Position numbers and translations under genes: made by a program
Part shown: positions 54,522 through 63,679 of the stretch, in pieces
How positions within the stretch are numbered: position 1 is the stretch's first letter
Layout of the letters: each line of letters starts with the position of its first letter
The notes under the pieces: model-generated
The model's input: only the letters and a program-made list of their open reading frames with translations
The model's database searches: none
Told to the model about the DNA's origin: nothing
Assembly (NCBI RefSeq): GCF_003206045.1
Contig: NZ_PZJM01000003.1
Coordinates: 580,037 to 644,036 of the forward strand
DNA from: Salinicola lusitanus
GTDB lineage: Bacteria > Pseudomonadota > Gammaproteobacteria > Pseudomonadales > Halomonadaceae
Length of the DNA: 64,000 nt
Direction of reading: 5' to 3'

Positions 54522-55418
54522 ATGGACCGCCTCCAGGCCCTCAACGTTTTCGTCGCGGTGGCCGAAGCCGAGAGCTTCGCCAGAGGAGCCCGCGCCACCG
54601 GGCTCAGCGCACCCTCCGCCACGCGAGCCATCAACACCCTCGAGACCACCCTCGGCGCACGGCTTTTCACCCGCTCGACACGACAGGTCAGGTTGACCGA
54701 AGCCGGCCGGACCTACCTCGGGGAAGTGCGCGACATCCTCGCGCATCTGCAAGCCGCCGACGACATGGCCTCGGGCGCGGCCAACACGCCGGTCGGACAG
54801 CTGCGAATCACCTGTCCGCAAGAGTTCGGGCGAATCCATGTCGCGCCGCTGCTGACCGAGTTTCTCGACCAGCATCCCCGGGTTCGCGCCGACGTGTTGA
54901 TGGTCGACCGCATCGTCAACCTGGTCGAGGAAGGCCTGGATATCGCCGTGCGTATCGGCCACCTGCCCTCATCCGAGCTCGCCGCCGTCCGGATCGGTCA
55001 GGTTCGCCGTGTCATCTGCGGCTCGCCGGACTATTTCGCCACGCATGGCCGCCCGCAGACGCCGAGCGATCTCGTTTCTCATCGGGTGGTTGCGAGCGGA
55101 TCAACGCCTCCCCTCGACGAGTGGCGGCTCGGTCGGGACGGAACGCAGAGCGTCAGGGTGAATCCTCGACTGACGGTCAGCAGTTTGGCCGCGGCCATCG
55201 ATATCGCCAGGCAAGGCTGGGGGCTGTGTCGCGTGCTGTCGTATCAGGTCGGGCCCGATCTCGAGTCAGGTAGGCTCCAGACCGTGCTGGAAGAGCACGA
55301 GCCCGCCCCGCTGCCGATTCATCTCGTGCATGTGGAGGGGCGCCGGGCGGCAGCGAAGGTCCGCGCCTTCATCGATTTCGCCGCGCCGCGGCTGCGCCAG
55401 ATCGAGGGTTTGCGTTGA
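54522..55418 (+). CDS. LysR-family transcriptional regulator
   Basis: 298 residues. Winged helix (ALNVFVAVAEAESFARGARATGLSAPSATRAINTLE), then an effector domain. Of the CrgA/DsdC-free LTTR type often found beside GST or quinone reductase genes. Divergent from the GST/flavin reductase unit, with an AT-rich gap (54419-54500) containing TATTCTGAAA-type direct repeats (54459 and 54481). Confidence 0.9.
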   Translation: MDRLQALNVFVAVAEAESFARGARATGLSAPSATRAINTLETTLGARLFTRSTRQVRLTEAGRTYLGEVRDILAHLQAADDMASGAANTPVGQLRITCPQEFGRIHVAPLLTEFLDQHPRVRADVLMVDRIVNLVEEGLDIAVRIGHLPSSELAAVRIGQVRRVICGSPDYFATHGRPQTPSDLVSHRVVASGSTPPLDEWRLGRDGTQSVRVNPRLTVSSLAAAIDIARQGWGLCRVLSYQVGPDLESGRLQTVLEEHEPAPLPIHLVHVEGRRAAAKVRAFIDFAAPRLRQIEGLR

Positions 55419-55545
55419 GGTCAGCAGAGCCGATCAGAACTAGGACCAATCTGCTTTCATCCCTCCTACCAGCAGCCTGGGAATGCCATATCCGCCGCCT
55501 CGCGACTCACGCGAAGCGGCGGGTTGCGCCGAAGTCCAGTTACGC

Positions 55546-56307
55546 CTAAATGCCGAAGCCGCCAGCGACGTTGATGGCCTCGCCATTGATGTAGCCGGCG
55601 GAAGGCCCGGCCAGGAAACCGACGATGTCCGCCACTTCCTCGAGGGTCGCGATACGGCGGATCGGGTGCATGTCCAGAATGGCGTCACGGTCGGGAAGCT
55701 CACCGGCCACGTCCGAGGCCATGTCCGTGGGCATGATGCCCGGCTGTACCACATTCACCGTGATGTTGCGCGGGCCGAGGTCGCGAGCGATGCCCTTGGC
55801 GTAGCCGGCAAGCGCCCACTTGGTGGCGGCGTAATCGGCAACGCCGGTGAAAGGCACGTAGGAGCCGAGCAGGGAACCGATGAAAATGATGCGACCGCCA
55901 TCGGTCAGCTTGGGCGCCGCCGCCCGCGTGATCGCGATGGTCCCCATCACGTTGACCTGCCACTGACGATTGTAGTTTTCCCCGTCGAGTTCGGGATCAT
56001 CCACCAGTTGGCCCTGGATCGCGATGCCGGCGTTGTTCACCAGGATGTCGAGCTTGCCGAATTCGGCGATGACGGCGTCGATCAACGGCCTGGCGACCGA
56101 GAGATCGGCCTGATCCGCCTGGATCGCCATCGCGCGGGCCCCTGTCGACTTCAGTTGTTCCACCACCGTATTCGCCTTGTCGGCGGAAGAGGCGTAGCTG
56201 ATTGCCACATCGGCACCCAGTTCAGCCAGCCGCGCTGCCGTTACCGCGCCGAGTCCCCGCGAGCCGCCGGTGACCAGCGCGACCTTGCCTTCCAATATCC
56301 GATCCAT
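55546..56307 (-). CDS. Short-chain dehydrogenase/reductase
   Basis: 253 residues, classical SDR (FabG-like). Cofactor motif TGGSRGLGAVTAARL (about 14-28), NNAGIAIQG (about 90), catalytic Ser in FIGSLLGSY, and Tyr-Lys in YAATKWAL (about 158-162). NADP-dependent reduction of a keto or acyl substrate is expected; the physiological substrate is unknown. Divergent from a TetR gene whose operator-like repeats lie between them. Confidence 0.9.
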   Translation of the reverse strand: MDRILEGKVALVTGGSRGLGAVTAARLAELGADVAISYASSADKANTVVEQLKSTGARAMAIQADQADLSVARPLIDAVIAEFGKLDILVNNAGIAIQGQLVDDPELDGENYNRQWQVNVMGTIAITRAAAPKLTDGGRIIFIGSLLGSYVPFTGVADYAATKWALAGYAKGIARDLGPRNITVNVVQPGIMPTDMASDVAGELPDRDAILDMHPIRRIATLEEVADIVGFLAGPSAGYINGEAINVAGGFGI

Positions 56308-56383
56308 CTCTGCTCCTCCTGACCGATGACATGTCGCCTGCGGATCGAGACCTCACCGTTGACGACCCAAATTAAATAACGAC

Positions 56384-56449
56384 CGTTACGGTAACGATGA
56401 TTACGAAATGGCTCGCGGCTGTCCAGTGTTTTATAATGGCCGTTACGAA
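56384..56449. promoter_or_regulatory. TetR operator region and -10 box
   Basis: CGTTACGGTAACG at 56384-56396 is a 13-base palindrome. The half-site form TTACGAAAT recurs at 56401-56409, and CGTTACGAAAT starts at 56441. TATAAT at 56432-56437 is a consensus -10 for the TetR gene, flanked by the repeats, so autorepression and control of the SDR gene are likely. Confidence 0.7.
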
Positions 56450-56464
56450 ATAAAGGAGAGTCCC

Positions 56465-57052
56465 ATGGGACGACGTCGAGAGTTCGATGTGGAGCAGGCA
56501 TTGGAGGCAGCGCTGTGCGTGTTCTGGCGCAAGGGTTACGAAGGCGCGTCCTACAACGATCTGACCCAGGCCACTGGGGTCGAACGGCCAGCACTCTACT
56601 CGGCCTTCGGCAACAAGGAAGCCCTGTTCCTTCGCGCCCTGGAGCGCTATGAAGCGCAGCAGCTGGGTTTCTTGCCGGAGGCGCTCGCGCAGTCGACCTC
56701 CCGAGACGTCGCCGAGCACGTACTGCGCGGTGTCGCCGAACTGAATACCCGTCATCCGGAGCACAGCGGGTGCTTCATCGTGAATGGCGCGCTGGCGGGG
56801 TCGGACGAGTCGGAACCCGTGCGCCAGGCGCTGATAACGGCGCGCGCGAAGGGAGAAGCCCAGCTACGCGAGCGCTTCGAACGGGCGCAGCAGGAGGGAG
56901 ATCTGCCGGCAACCACAAATTGCGCCGCGCTGGCCGCGTTCTTGATGGCGGTGACCCACGGCATGGCGGTGCAGGCCAAGTCCGGGTTCAGTCGAGAAGC
57001 CCTCGATGCGGTAGCCGATCAGGCTCTGGCGACCTGGCCGACGAACGCCTGA
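56465..57052 (+). CDS. TetR-family regulator
   Basis: 195 residues from ATG 56465 (AAAGGAGAG upstream). Helix-turn-helix (about 12-58) GASYNDLTQATGVERPALYSAFGNKEALF; TetR_C_16-like C-domain. Divergent from the SDR gene and the likely repressor of it, as in YxaF/AcuR-type pairs. Ligand unknown. Confidence 0.92.
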   Translation: MGRRREFDVEQALEAALCVFWRKGYEGASYNDLTQATGVERPALYSAFGNKEALFLRALERYEAQQLGFLPEALAQSTSRDVAEHVLRGVAELNTRHPEHSGCFIVNGALAGSDESEPVRQALITARAKGEAQLRERFERAQQEGDLPATTNCAALAAFLMAVTHGMAVQAKSGFSREALDAVADQALATWPTNA

Positions 57053-57055
57053 TCG

Positions 57056-57442
57056 TTAGTGGGGGGAGTTGCCGTTCCCTAGATTCGATGGCGCGAAAGC
57101 GCCAAGGAAGGTGCAAGAGTCTGCCTCCATCGGACCGTCCCGCCATGCCGCACGACCCATGATCGGATCGTGCGCTGCCGCCAGCCCTTCACTCAGCAGG
57201 GATGGATCACCGCTGATCGTCATTTCGCCCGTGCCCAGATGACGGTCGATGGCGACCCAAAGCGCAGGGTCGGCGCTGCGCAATCGATTCTGTCTCCGTG
57301 CAGCAGTGGCCGTGATGTCGATGATGATGTCCGCCCGCTCCTCCGGCCCTGCTTCGACCCGAAAAGACGGCAGGCCATCAACAATATCTAAGCGAAGTCC
57401 TTGAACGAGGCCCTTCGGCAGGACCAGAGCCGGGCTAGCCAT
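57056..57442 (-). CDS. SCP2-like small protein, possibly a remnant
   Basis: 128 residues, ending on 57056. The stretch RLDIVDGLPSFRVEAGPEERADIIIDITATAARR and the later TGEMTISGDPSLLSEGLAAAHDPIMGR resemble an SCP2/sterol-carrier-like domain. It has no good ribosome site and begins 33 bases after the quinone reductase stop, so it may be the last part of a larger, damaged gene. Function unknown. Confidence 0.5.
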   Translation of the reverse strand: MASPALVLPKGLVQGLRLDIVDGLPSFRVEAGPEERADIIIDITATAARRQNRLRSADPALWVAIDRHLGTGEMTISGDPSLLSEGLAAAHDPIMGRAAWRDGPMEADSCTFLGAFAPSNLGNGNSPH

Positions 57443-57475
57443 TCCGGCACTGGTGCAGCCTGGCTTTCGTTGTGT

Positions 57476-58495
57476 CTATTCAACGGCCAAAACGATCTTG
57501 CCTTGGATATGGCCCCTGGCGGCACGTTCATGGGCCTTGCGGGCCTCGGCAAGCGGGTAGACGCTGTCCACGACGACGCGAATCGTGCCGTTATCAAGCC
57601 AACGGCCGAGGTCTGACAACTGAGCCCCGCTGGAACGAACCTGGGTCGTCGAGACGGTGACACCTCGCCTCGCGGCCTCCTCGGCGCCGTCGAAGCCCAG
57701 CGGGTAGACCGGGAACAGTGCCCCACCGCGCTTCAGCGTGCGCAGGAAACGACGAGTGGTCGGCCCGCCCAGCGCATCGACGACCAGGTCGATATCGTGG
57801 ACGACGTCCTCGGGGGGTGTGCTGGTGTAATCGATGAACTCATCGGCTCCAAGCTCACGCAGCAGCGATTCGTGCCTGCCCGACGCCACGGCAATGACAC
57901 GGGCGCCCTTCCGTTTCGCGATCTGTACTGCCAAGTGCCCCACCCCGCCCGCGGCGCCATTGACGAGAACGACCCTGCCCTCCAGCGGCACCGGCTGATG
58001 CCGGTTCGGCTGAAGCGGATTGGGCTCGTCGTGACCCAGTTCGACCATGAACTGCCACGCGGTGAGCAGCGACATCGGCGCACCGGCGGCATGCACATGA
58101 TCGATGCCGGTCGGCTTGAGCGCGACTTCCGATACCGGCACGCTGACATACTCGGCGTAGGCCCGACTCTTCCCGAACATGCCCTCAGGGAAGCGGACCA
58201 TCGAGTACACCTCATCGCCGATGGAGAAGCTCTCCACATCCTCGGCGACCGCCGCGACGACGCCGGAGATATCCGTTCCCAGAATCAAGGGGAAGTCCAA
58301 CCGCGGCTGCCATTCAGGCGGTAACGACCGATAGCCATCGCGCAGGTACCAGTCGGGCGGATTGAGGCCGACCGCACAGACACGAACGAGCACCTCACCC
58401 GCGCTCAAATCGGGCATCGGTGCCTCCTCGTGACGCAGTACATCGGGACCGCCGAATTCATATTGGCGAATCGATTTCATCGTTTGATTGGACAT
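57476..58495 (-). CDS. NADPH:quinone reductase-like MDR oxidoreductase
   Basis: 339 residues from ATG 58495 (MSNQTMKSIRQYEFGG). Zinc-free medium-chain reductase (no catalytic zinc Cys in the SAGEVLVRVCAVGLNPPDWYLRDG block). NADPH site VNGAAGGVGHLAVQIAKRKGARVIAVAS (about 152-180). Typical of quinone or enone reductases. Divergent from a TetR regulator across a 26-base inverted repeat, so it is likely induced by an electrophile or aromatic compound. Confidence 0.9.
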   Translation of the reverse strand: MSNQTMKSIRQYEFGGPDVLRHEEAPMPDLSAGEVLVRVCAVGLNPPDWYLRDGYRSLPPEWQPRLDFPLILGTDISGVVAAVAEDVESFSIGDEVYSMVRFPEGMFGKSRAYAEYVSVPVSEVALKPTGIDHVHAAGAPMSLLTAWQFMVELGHDEPNPLQPNRHQPVPLEGRVVLVNGAAGGVGHLAVQIAKRKGARVIAVASGRHESLLRELGADEFIDYTSTPPEDVVHDIDLVVDALGGPTTRRFLRTLKRGGALFPVYPLGFDGAEEAARRGVTVSTTQVRSSGAQLSDLGRWLDNGTIRVVVDSVYPLAEARKAHERAARGHIQGKIVLAVE

Positions 58496-58536
58496 GACTT
58501 TCTTCCCGAGCCACGAATGGGCTATCTTTAACGGAA

Positions 58537-58562
58537 CAGTGCTCCGAATAATCGGAGCACTG
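58537..58562. promoter_or_regulatory. Perfect TetR operator
   Basis: CAGTGCTCCGA, ATAA, TCGGAGCACTG: a 26-base perfect inverted repeat with 11-base arms, 24 bases before the TetR start and 41 bases before the reductase start. Size and position are those of a TetR-family operator shared by the divergent pair. Confidence 0.85.
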
Positions 58563-58585
58563 CTCCATTTTGTCAAGGTTCAACG

Positions 58586-59209
58586 ATGCGAGTCGATGCC
58601 AGGAAGAATTACGACCGCCTGCTTGCGGTTGCGGGCGAGGTTTTCGCCGACGAGGGAGCCGACGCGTCATTACGCGACATCGCGCGCAAGGCCGGCGTCG
58701 GGCTGGGCACGTTGTATCGCCATTTCCCGACGCGAGAGGCTCTGCTCGAAACGTTACTGCGCGCCAGCTTCGAGGCACTGGCGGAGCGGGCCAAAGTGCT
58801 CGAGAGCTCGGACTCCGCCGACGAAGCGCTCGTGGCGTGGATGCAAGAAACCACTGAGTTCACTTACCGCCAACGTGGCATCATCGCGTTGATGATGGGA
58901 GCCATCGAGGATACGAATTCCGCGCTTCATGACTCATGCGTCATGCTGCGGGCGGCAGGCACGGCCCTTCTCACCCGCGCCCAAGCCGAGGGCAAGGCCA
59001 GGGATGACCTGAGTGGCGCGGAGCTGTTCGATCTCATCGCGGCGCTCGCCTGGCTGCGCGAGCAGCCATCGCATGCGGCTCGTGCCGATCATCTCTTCAC
59101 ACTCATTGCCGACGCCATCCTGACGGATTCCTCCGGCGCTCATAGCGGAGCGGGGTCAGAACCCGGCACGACGGCGCCCACCGAGACAGTGCCGCCGCCT
59201 GCGGGCTAG
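58586..59209 (+). CDS. TetR-family regulator
   Basis: 207 residues. Helix-turn-helix (about 10-55: YDRLLAVAGEVFADEGADASLRDIARKAGVGLGTLYRHFP). The C-domain is of the SbtR/TetR_C type (TEFTYRQRGIIALMMGA). Pro/Thr-rich tail of 20 residues. Divergent from the quinone reductase gene with the operator between. Confidence 0.93.
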   Translation: MRVDARKNYDRLLAVAGEVFADEGADASLRDIARKAGVGLGTLYRHFPTREALLETLLRASFEALAERAKVLESSDSADEALVAWMQETTEFTYRQRGIIALMMGAIEDTNSALHDSCVMLRAAGTALLTRAQAEGKARDDLSGAELFDLIAALAWLREQPSHAARADHLFTLIADAILTDSSGAHSGAGSEPGTTAPTETVPPPAG

Positions 59210-59247
59210 CGTCGGATGAACAACTCGTTTCAGCAAAGGACCCAGGA

Positions 59248-59997
59248 ATGACGGTTACCAAGCAGGCCGAACTGGAGGGGCTGAGAGCCATCGGCCGTAT
59301 CGTCGCCAATACGATGCACGCCATGGCGAGGTCGATGGAGCCAGGCATGACGACGCGAGAGCTGGACGAGATCGGTAAGGCGTTGCTGGAGCGAGAGGGC
59401 GCACTATCGGCGCCACAAGCGATTTACGACTTCCCTGGGGCAACCTGCATCAGCGTCAATGAAGAGATCGCCCACGGCGTTCCAGGCGAGCGAGTGATCG
59501 CGCGGGGTGACCTGGTCAACATCGATGTTTCGGCGTCGAAAGACGGCTATTTCGCGGATACCGGGGCAACCTTCCGTGTCGCCCAGGTGAAGCCTTCGCT
59601 GGAGCATCTCTGCCGTGACGGCAAACTTGCCATGGAAATTGGCATTGCTAAAGTCAGCAGCGAAAACCCGCTGGCGGGTATTGGCCAGGCCATCGGGCGC
59701 TTTGCCTCGGATCGGGGCTACACGCTCATTCGCAATCTCGCCAGCCATGGCGTAGGCAGATCCCTGCACGAATATCCCGAAGAAATCGCGACCTGGCCGA
59801 CCCGAAACGACAAGCGGCGTATCAGCAAGGGGCTCGTTCTGACCGTCGAACCGTTCCTCTCCCGGGGTGGGCTCTGGGCCGCCGCAGGGAGTGACGGATG
59901 GACGCTCTACAGTGAACCCAGCGCTCCCGCCGTGCAGTATGAGCATACGGTCGTGGCGACGGATCGGGGCGCGATCATCGTTACCCTGCCGGGTTGA
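59248..59997 (+). CDS. map: Methionine aminopeptidase, type I
   Basis: 249 residues, removes N-terminal Met from nascent proteins. The five metal ligands are visible: Asp in NIDVSA, Asp in FADTGATF, His in SHGVGRSLHE, Glu in LTVEPFL and Glu in QYEHTVV. It is shorter and more divergent than the housekeeping Map and not beside rpsB, so it is probably a second, accessory copy. It starts 38 bases after the TetR gene on the same strand. Confidence 0.92.
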   Translation: MTVTKQAELEGLRAIGRIVANTMHAMARSMEPGMTTRELDEIGKALLEREGALSAPQAIYDFPGATCISVNEEIAHGVPGERVIARGDLVNIDVSASKDGYFADTGATFRVAQVKPSLEHLCRDGKLAMEIGIAKVSSENPLAGIGQAIGRFASDRGYTLIRNLASHGVGRSLHEYPEEIATWPTRNDKRRISKGLVLTVEPFLSRGGLWAAAGSDGWTLYSEPSAPAVQYEHTVVATDRGAIIVTLPG

Positions 59998-60188
59998 TCA
60001 GCTGCGCGCCAGCGCTATCGGCACGACGCGACGGAGGCCGTTGCCGATGAGCACCATTGGCGATCCGGGTCTTGATAGCGCCCGCCGATTATCCCGCCGC
60101 CCCATGCACGACCGCTCGAAGTCGTTCATGCTGGACGCATCACCGCCCTCTCGTCATTCACCACAGTCCGCATCGGCCAGGAGCAACC

Positions 60189-61697
60189 ATGACCCGACCA
60201 TCGGAGCCCACTCGCCAAGCGCTATACGAACAGGCCCAGCAGCGCGGCATCACGGGTCGCTCGTCGATGACCAAGGCGCAACTGGCGGCGGCGCTCGAGC
60301 AGAATCCACCCAAGGAGCCCGCACCGGAGGCAGCAACGCGATTCGAGACGTTCAAGCGCCTGGCCGAAGCGGTGGCCGACGGCGAATTCGTCCTGCGGCC
60401 GCGCGCGCTGACCGGTCACGAGCGGCGACGGCACCTGCGCCAGACACTGCGCGAGGATCACCGGATGCGGATCGCCAATGGCTCCGAGGAAGGAAGCATC
60501 AAGTTCGACAAGCTCTCCGACTCGCTGTTCTCGTTCTTTCGCGGCACCGCGCTGCTGTTCTACCGCGACATGGCCGGCGACGACGCCTGGATGCCGACCG
60601 TGCTCGCCCTGGGTGACGTCCATCCCGGCAATTTCGGCGTCATGCCCAATATCGACAACGTGCCGATCTTCTCGGTCAACGACTTCGACGAGGCCTATTA
60701 CGCGCCGTTCACCTGGGACATCAAGCGTGGCGCGGTGGGCTTCATGATCGCCGCGGAGGTCGAAGGCGAGCTCAAGCACAAGCATCGCTTCAAGATCGTG
60801 CGCCGATTCGTGGAGGGTTATATCGGGGAGATGGCGCGACTGGCGCGGGAAGGCACCGAGCAGGACGAGGAGATGCGCCACGATAACGCGCCCGAGTTGA
60901 TCAAGAAGCTGTTCGAGGATGCCGACGAGGATCGCGCCGAGTGGCTGGCCGACGACTATCTCGACGAGAGCCGCCGCGGCTTCCGTCCGACCAAGAAGCT
61001 GGTGCCGATCTCCTCCCGGCGCGACGAGTTCCAGACAATCATGGATCGCCTGATCGCCGATAACGACATCGAGATACCGGAGCGTGCCCGCGCGCACGAT
61101 GGCGACGGCGTGCGCGTGAAAGATGTCGCGATCCGGCTCGGCCAGGGCACCGCTTCACTGGGGCTCAACCGCTACTACGTGCTGATCGAAGGCCCCGGCG
61201 GCGAGGGCGAGGACGATCTGATCGTCGAACTCAAGCAGGCCCGGCGCTCCGCCCTCTCCGGCCTGGTGCCCCCCTCCCCCTACGAGATGGACTCCCTCGC
61301 CGAGCGCGTCAGCCATGCCCAGGCCGTGCATCTGGTGCGCGGTGATATCTTCTACGGCCACGTCGAGTTCGATGGCCTGAGTTATCTCTCCCGAGAGCGC
61401 GCTCCGTTTCGTGACGATATCGATCTCGACGATCTCTCCAAGAGCGAATGGAGGGACTACGCGCACATCTGCGGTGGCGTCCTGGCCCGCGTGCACGCCC
61501 TCTCCGACGAATCCGGCAGACTCGACTACGATATCGAACCCGCCATCGTCGACGCCATCGGCCCACCGGCACTGTTCACCGAGGACATGGTGGAGTTCGC
61601 TGTCGAGGCCGCCGACCGCGTGCGGCGAGACCACAAAATGTTCCGCGAGGATCATGCCCGCGGCGCGTTCGAGCATCTGGACTGGGTGCATCGGTGA
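60189..61697 (+). CDS. DUF2252 family protein
   Basis: 502 residues from ATG 60189 (AGGAG upstream). An N-terminal SAP/Rho-N-like helix pair (about 10-38: LYEQAQQRGITGRSSMTKAQLAAALE) precedes a DUF2252 domain (about 50-495) with FFRGTALLFYRD, GDVHPGNFG and NDFDEAYYAPFTWDIKR. The last two resemble kinase/aminoglycoside-phosphotransferase catalytic elements (His-Gly-Asp...Asn and Asp-Phe-Asp). Substrate unknown. Its physiological role has not been established in the family, to my knowledge. Confidence 0.88.
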   Translation: MTRPSEPTRQALYEQAQQRGITGRSSMTKAQLAAALEQNPPKEPAPEAATRFETFKRLAEAVADGEFVLRPRALTGHERRRHLRQTLREDHRMRIANGSEEGSIKFDKLSDSLFSFFRGTALLFYRDMAGDDAWMPTVLALGDVHPGNFGVMPNIDNVPIFSVNDFDEAYYAPFTWDIKRGAVGFMIAAEVEGELKHKHRFKIVRRFVEGYIGEMARLAREGTEQDEEMRHDNAPELIKKLFEDADEDRAEWLADDYLDESRRGFRPTKKLVPISSRRDEFQTIMDRLIADNDIEIPERARAHDGDGVRVKDVAIRLGQGTASLGLNRYYVLIEGPGGEGEDDLIVELKQARRSALSGLVPPSPYEMDSLAERVSHAQAVHLVRGDIFYGHVEFDGLSYLSRERAPFRDDIDLDDLSKSEWRDYAHICGGVLARVHALSDESGRLDYDIEPAIVDAIGPPALFTEDMVEFAVEAADRVRRDHKMFREDHARGAFEHLDWVHR

Positions 61698-61861
61698 GAC
61701 GCCATCGCTGCGCGGCAGTCTGCCGATGTGACTGGACGGGCAAGGGTGCTGTCGCCGTTCGCTGAGGCGCAGGCACGATCAACCGATGATGACTGGATCG
61801 TTCAGCGAGCTTGAAACCTCTGCCATGGAGGCCGTTCAACCACTGATGGAAGGGGGCACAC

Positions 61862-62338
61862 TTGGAAAATGCCACGCCGGTGACAATCAGCTCACTCGTC
61901 GATCGACCGGACTTTATCGACGCCTGCGCAGCCTGGACCTACGGCCAATGGGGCGTGGGCTCGACACGCACGCTCGAAAGCACGCTGGAACGATTCAGGC
62001 TAGCCGCCAGTGACCACGCTATTCCGCTCACCGTCGTGGCTCATATCGATGACCGGCCCGTCGGCATGGCGAGCCTGTTCGATGACGATTGCGATCTTCG
62101 CCCCTGTCTGCGGCCCTGGCTGGCTGCCGTGTTCGTTCACCCCGACCATCGCGGCAAGGGCGTCGCCGGTCTGCTGATCGAGAGCGTGGAACAGGCGGCA
62201 CGGCGCCTGGGCGAAGACACGATCTATCTGACCACCCAGGACAGCCAGAGCCTCTACGCCCGGTACGGCTGGCAGCACGCCGGCATCGTTCAGTATCCGG
62301 ACTGCGATCTCTATCTCATGCATAAGGCGTTGGGCTGA
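61862..62338 (+). CDS. GNAT-family N-acetyltransferase
   Basis: 158 residues. The start is TTG at 61862, preceded at 5 bases by GGAAGGGGG, a strong ribosome site that decides the start. Acetyl-CoA motif VFVHPDHRGKGVAGLLIESVEQAA (about 91-114). Ends with LYARYGWQHAGIVQYPD. Acetylates an unknown small molecule or protein. It is followed by a hairpin. Confidence 0.87.
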   Translation: MENATPVTISSLVDRPDFIDACAAWTYGQWGVGSTRTLESTLERFRLAASDHAIPLTVVAHIDDRPVGMASLFDDDCDLRPCLRPWLAAVFVHPDHRGKGVAGLLIESVEQAARRLGEDTIYLTTQDSQSLYARYGWQHAGIVQYPDCDLYLMHKALG

Positions 62339-62350
62339 AAACGAGACAAT

Positions 62351-62374
62351 CACCCGTCGTTCAACGACCGGGTG
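62351..62374. terminator. Hairpin between the GNAT and LacI genes
   Basis: CACCCG-TCGTT pairs with AACGA-c-CGGGTG (one unpaired C), in the 118-base gap between convergent genes. No T run. Confidence 0.55.
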
Positions 62375-62456
62375 CCGATCTTCGGCGCCGTATCACCCCG
62401 GCAGCAGGTTCATCCTCTTATGCGCGCGAAAGCTGCTCACCTCGCACCCGCCGGGA

Positions 62457-63455
62457 TCAAGCGGCTGGGCCCGTGCTCTCTCGTATCACCAGCTCGAAAG
62501 GCATGATGCGATGCGCATCCGCTGCGTCATCCCGGTCATCGATGATGTCGAGCAACAGGGCCACGGCCTCGCGACCGAAATCCTCGGCGGGCTGGGCGAT
62601 GGTCGTCAGGGAGGGATCGCAGAAGGAAGCGAAGGCGATATCGTCGAATCCCGCCACCGAGATATCCTCGGGCACCCGAAGCCCCGCCTCCTTGATGCGT
62701 CGCATGGCCCCCATGGCCATTTCGTCGTTCTCGCAGAAGATCGCCGTGGGGGGATCGGCTCGCGACAGCAGTTCATCCGCCGCTCGATGGCCCGAGGGCG
62801 GCGTGAAGTCGCCGGGACACCACAGGCTGTCGTCCGGCACCAGGCCGGCGGCGGCCAGGGCATCCTGGAAGCCCAGCAGACGATCCCGGGTCAAGGGGCT
62901 GTTGCGCGGTCCCTTGATCATGCCGATACGGCGATGCCCCAGTGCCAGCAGGTGCTCGGTCACTGCTCGGGCGGCGGCTCGGTTGTCGAGCTTGACGGTG
63001 GGACACGGTGCCTCGTCGAGCACTTCACAGGCGTTGACCATCGGCGGTCGCGCCTTGCCGCTCGATGTCGCGAAGGGATCATAGGCGCGCAGTTGGATGA
63101 GGCCATCGGCCTGCCGGGTCGACACCAGGCCAGCGTAGGCTCGTTCGGTACGTTCGTCACCGAGTGTATTGCACAGCAGAATGCCGTATCCCCGCCGCTG
63201 CGCCGCTTCCTGAATGCCACCAATCACTCGGGCAAAGAAGGTGTTGGCAATGATCGGTACCAGCACGACCAGATTGCGGGTCCGTTGCGAGCGAAACTGC
63301 ACCGCCGTGAGATTCGGTCGATAGTCGGCCTGCTCGACAGCGGCCAACACTTTGTCACGCGTCCCCGGCGACACGACGTCGGGGGTCTTCAAGGTACGCG
63401 ACACCGTCGCCACCGACACGCCGGCCAGCTTGGCCACCTTGCGAATATTGGTCAT
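62457..63455 (-). CDS. LacI-family transcriptional regulator
   Basis: 332 residues from ATG 63455 (MTNIRKVAKLAGVSVATVSRTLKTP); a GTG at 63488 would add 11. The N-terminal LacI helix-turn-helix with the hinge helix (about 50-58) is followed by a periplasmic-binding-like sugar domain (about 60-330) with VPIIANTFFARVIGGIQEAAQRRGYG and PTAIFCENDEMAMGAMRR. Divergent from a Gfo/Idh/MocA dehydrogenase with a LacI-type operator between, so it controls a sugar or inositol-type catabolic operon. Confidence 0.93.
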   Translation of the reverse strand: MTNIRKVAKLAGVSVATVSRTLKTPDVVSPGTRDKVLAAVEQADYRPNLTAVQFRSQRTRNLVVLVPIIANTFFARVIGGIQEAAQRRGYGILLCNTLGDERTERAYAGLVSTRQADGLIQLRAYDPFATSSGKARPPMVNACEVLDEAPCPTVKLDNRAAARAVTEHLLALGHRRIGMIKGPRNSPLTRDRLLGFQDALAAAGLVPDDSLWCPGDFTPPSGHRAADELLSRADPPTAIFCENDEMAMGAMRRIKEAGLRVPEDISVAGFDDIAFASFCDPSLTTIAQPAEDFGREAVALLLDIIDDRDDAADAHRIMPFELVIRESTGPAA

Positions 63456-63611
63456 GCCCGGCTGTGAACCTCCCGTCTCGTCAACCACCTCGGCATCATG
63501 CCGCTGGCCAGTCTACTGCATCGGCACTCCGGGCTCATCGCCCCATCGGCGAAGAGCCTGAGACCTAGGTCGCATTGATACTCCGCCCTTGGATGACTAG
63601 TTTACCGTCAA

Positions 63612-63627
63612 ATGTAACCGGTTACAT
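63612..63627. promoter_or_regulatory. LacI/GntR-type operator
   Basis: ATGTAACCGGTTACAT, a perfect 16-base palindrome with the central CCGG typical of LacI-family sites (compare the gluconate GntR operator). It lies 53 bases before the dehydrogenase start. Confidence 0.88.
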
Positions 63628-63679
63628 CGAGAGAGCATACCGGTCGTCACAGCCCAGCCGAGCATCCCGTGGAGGACGA

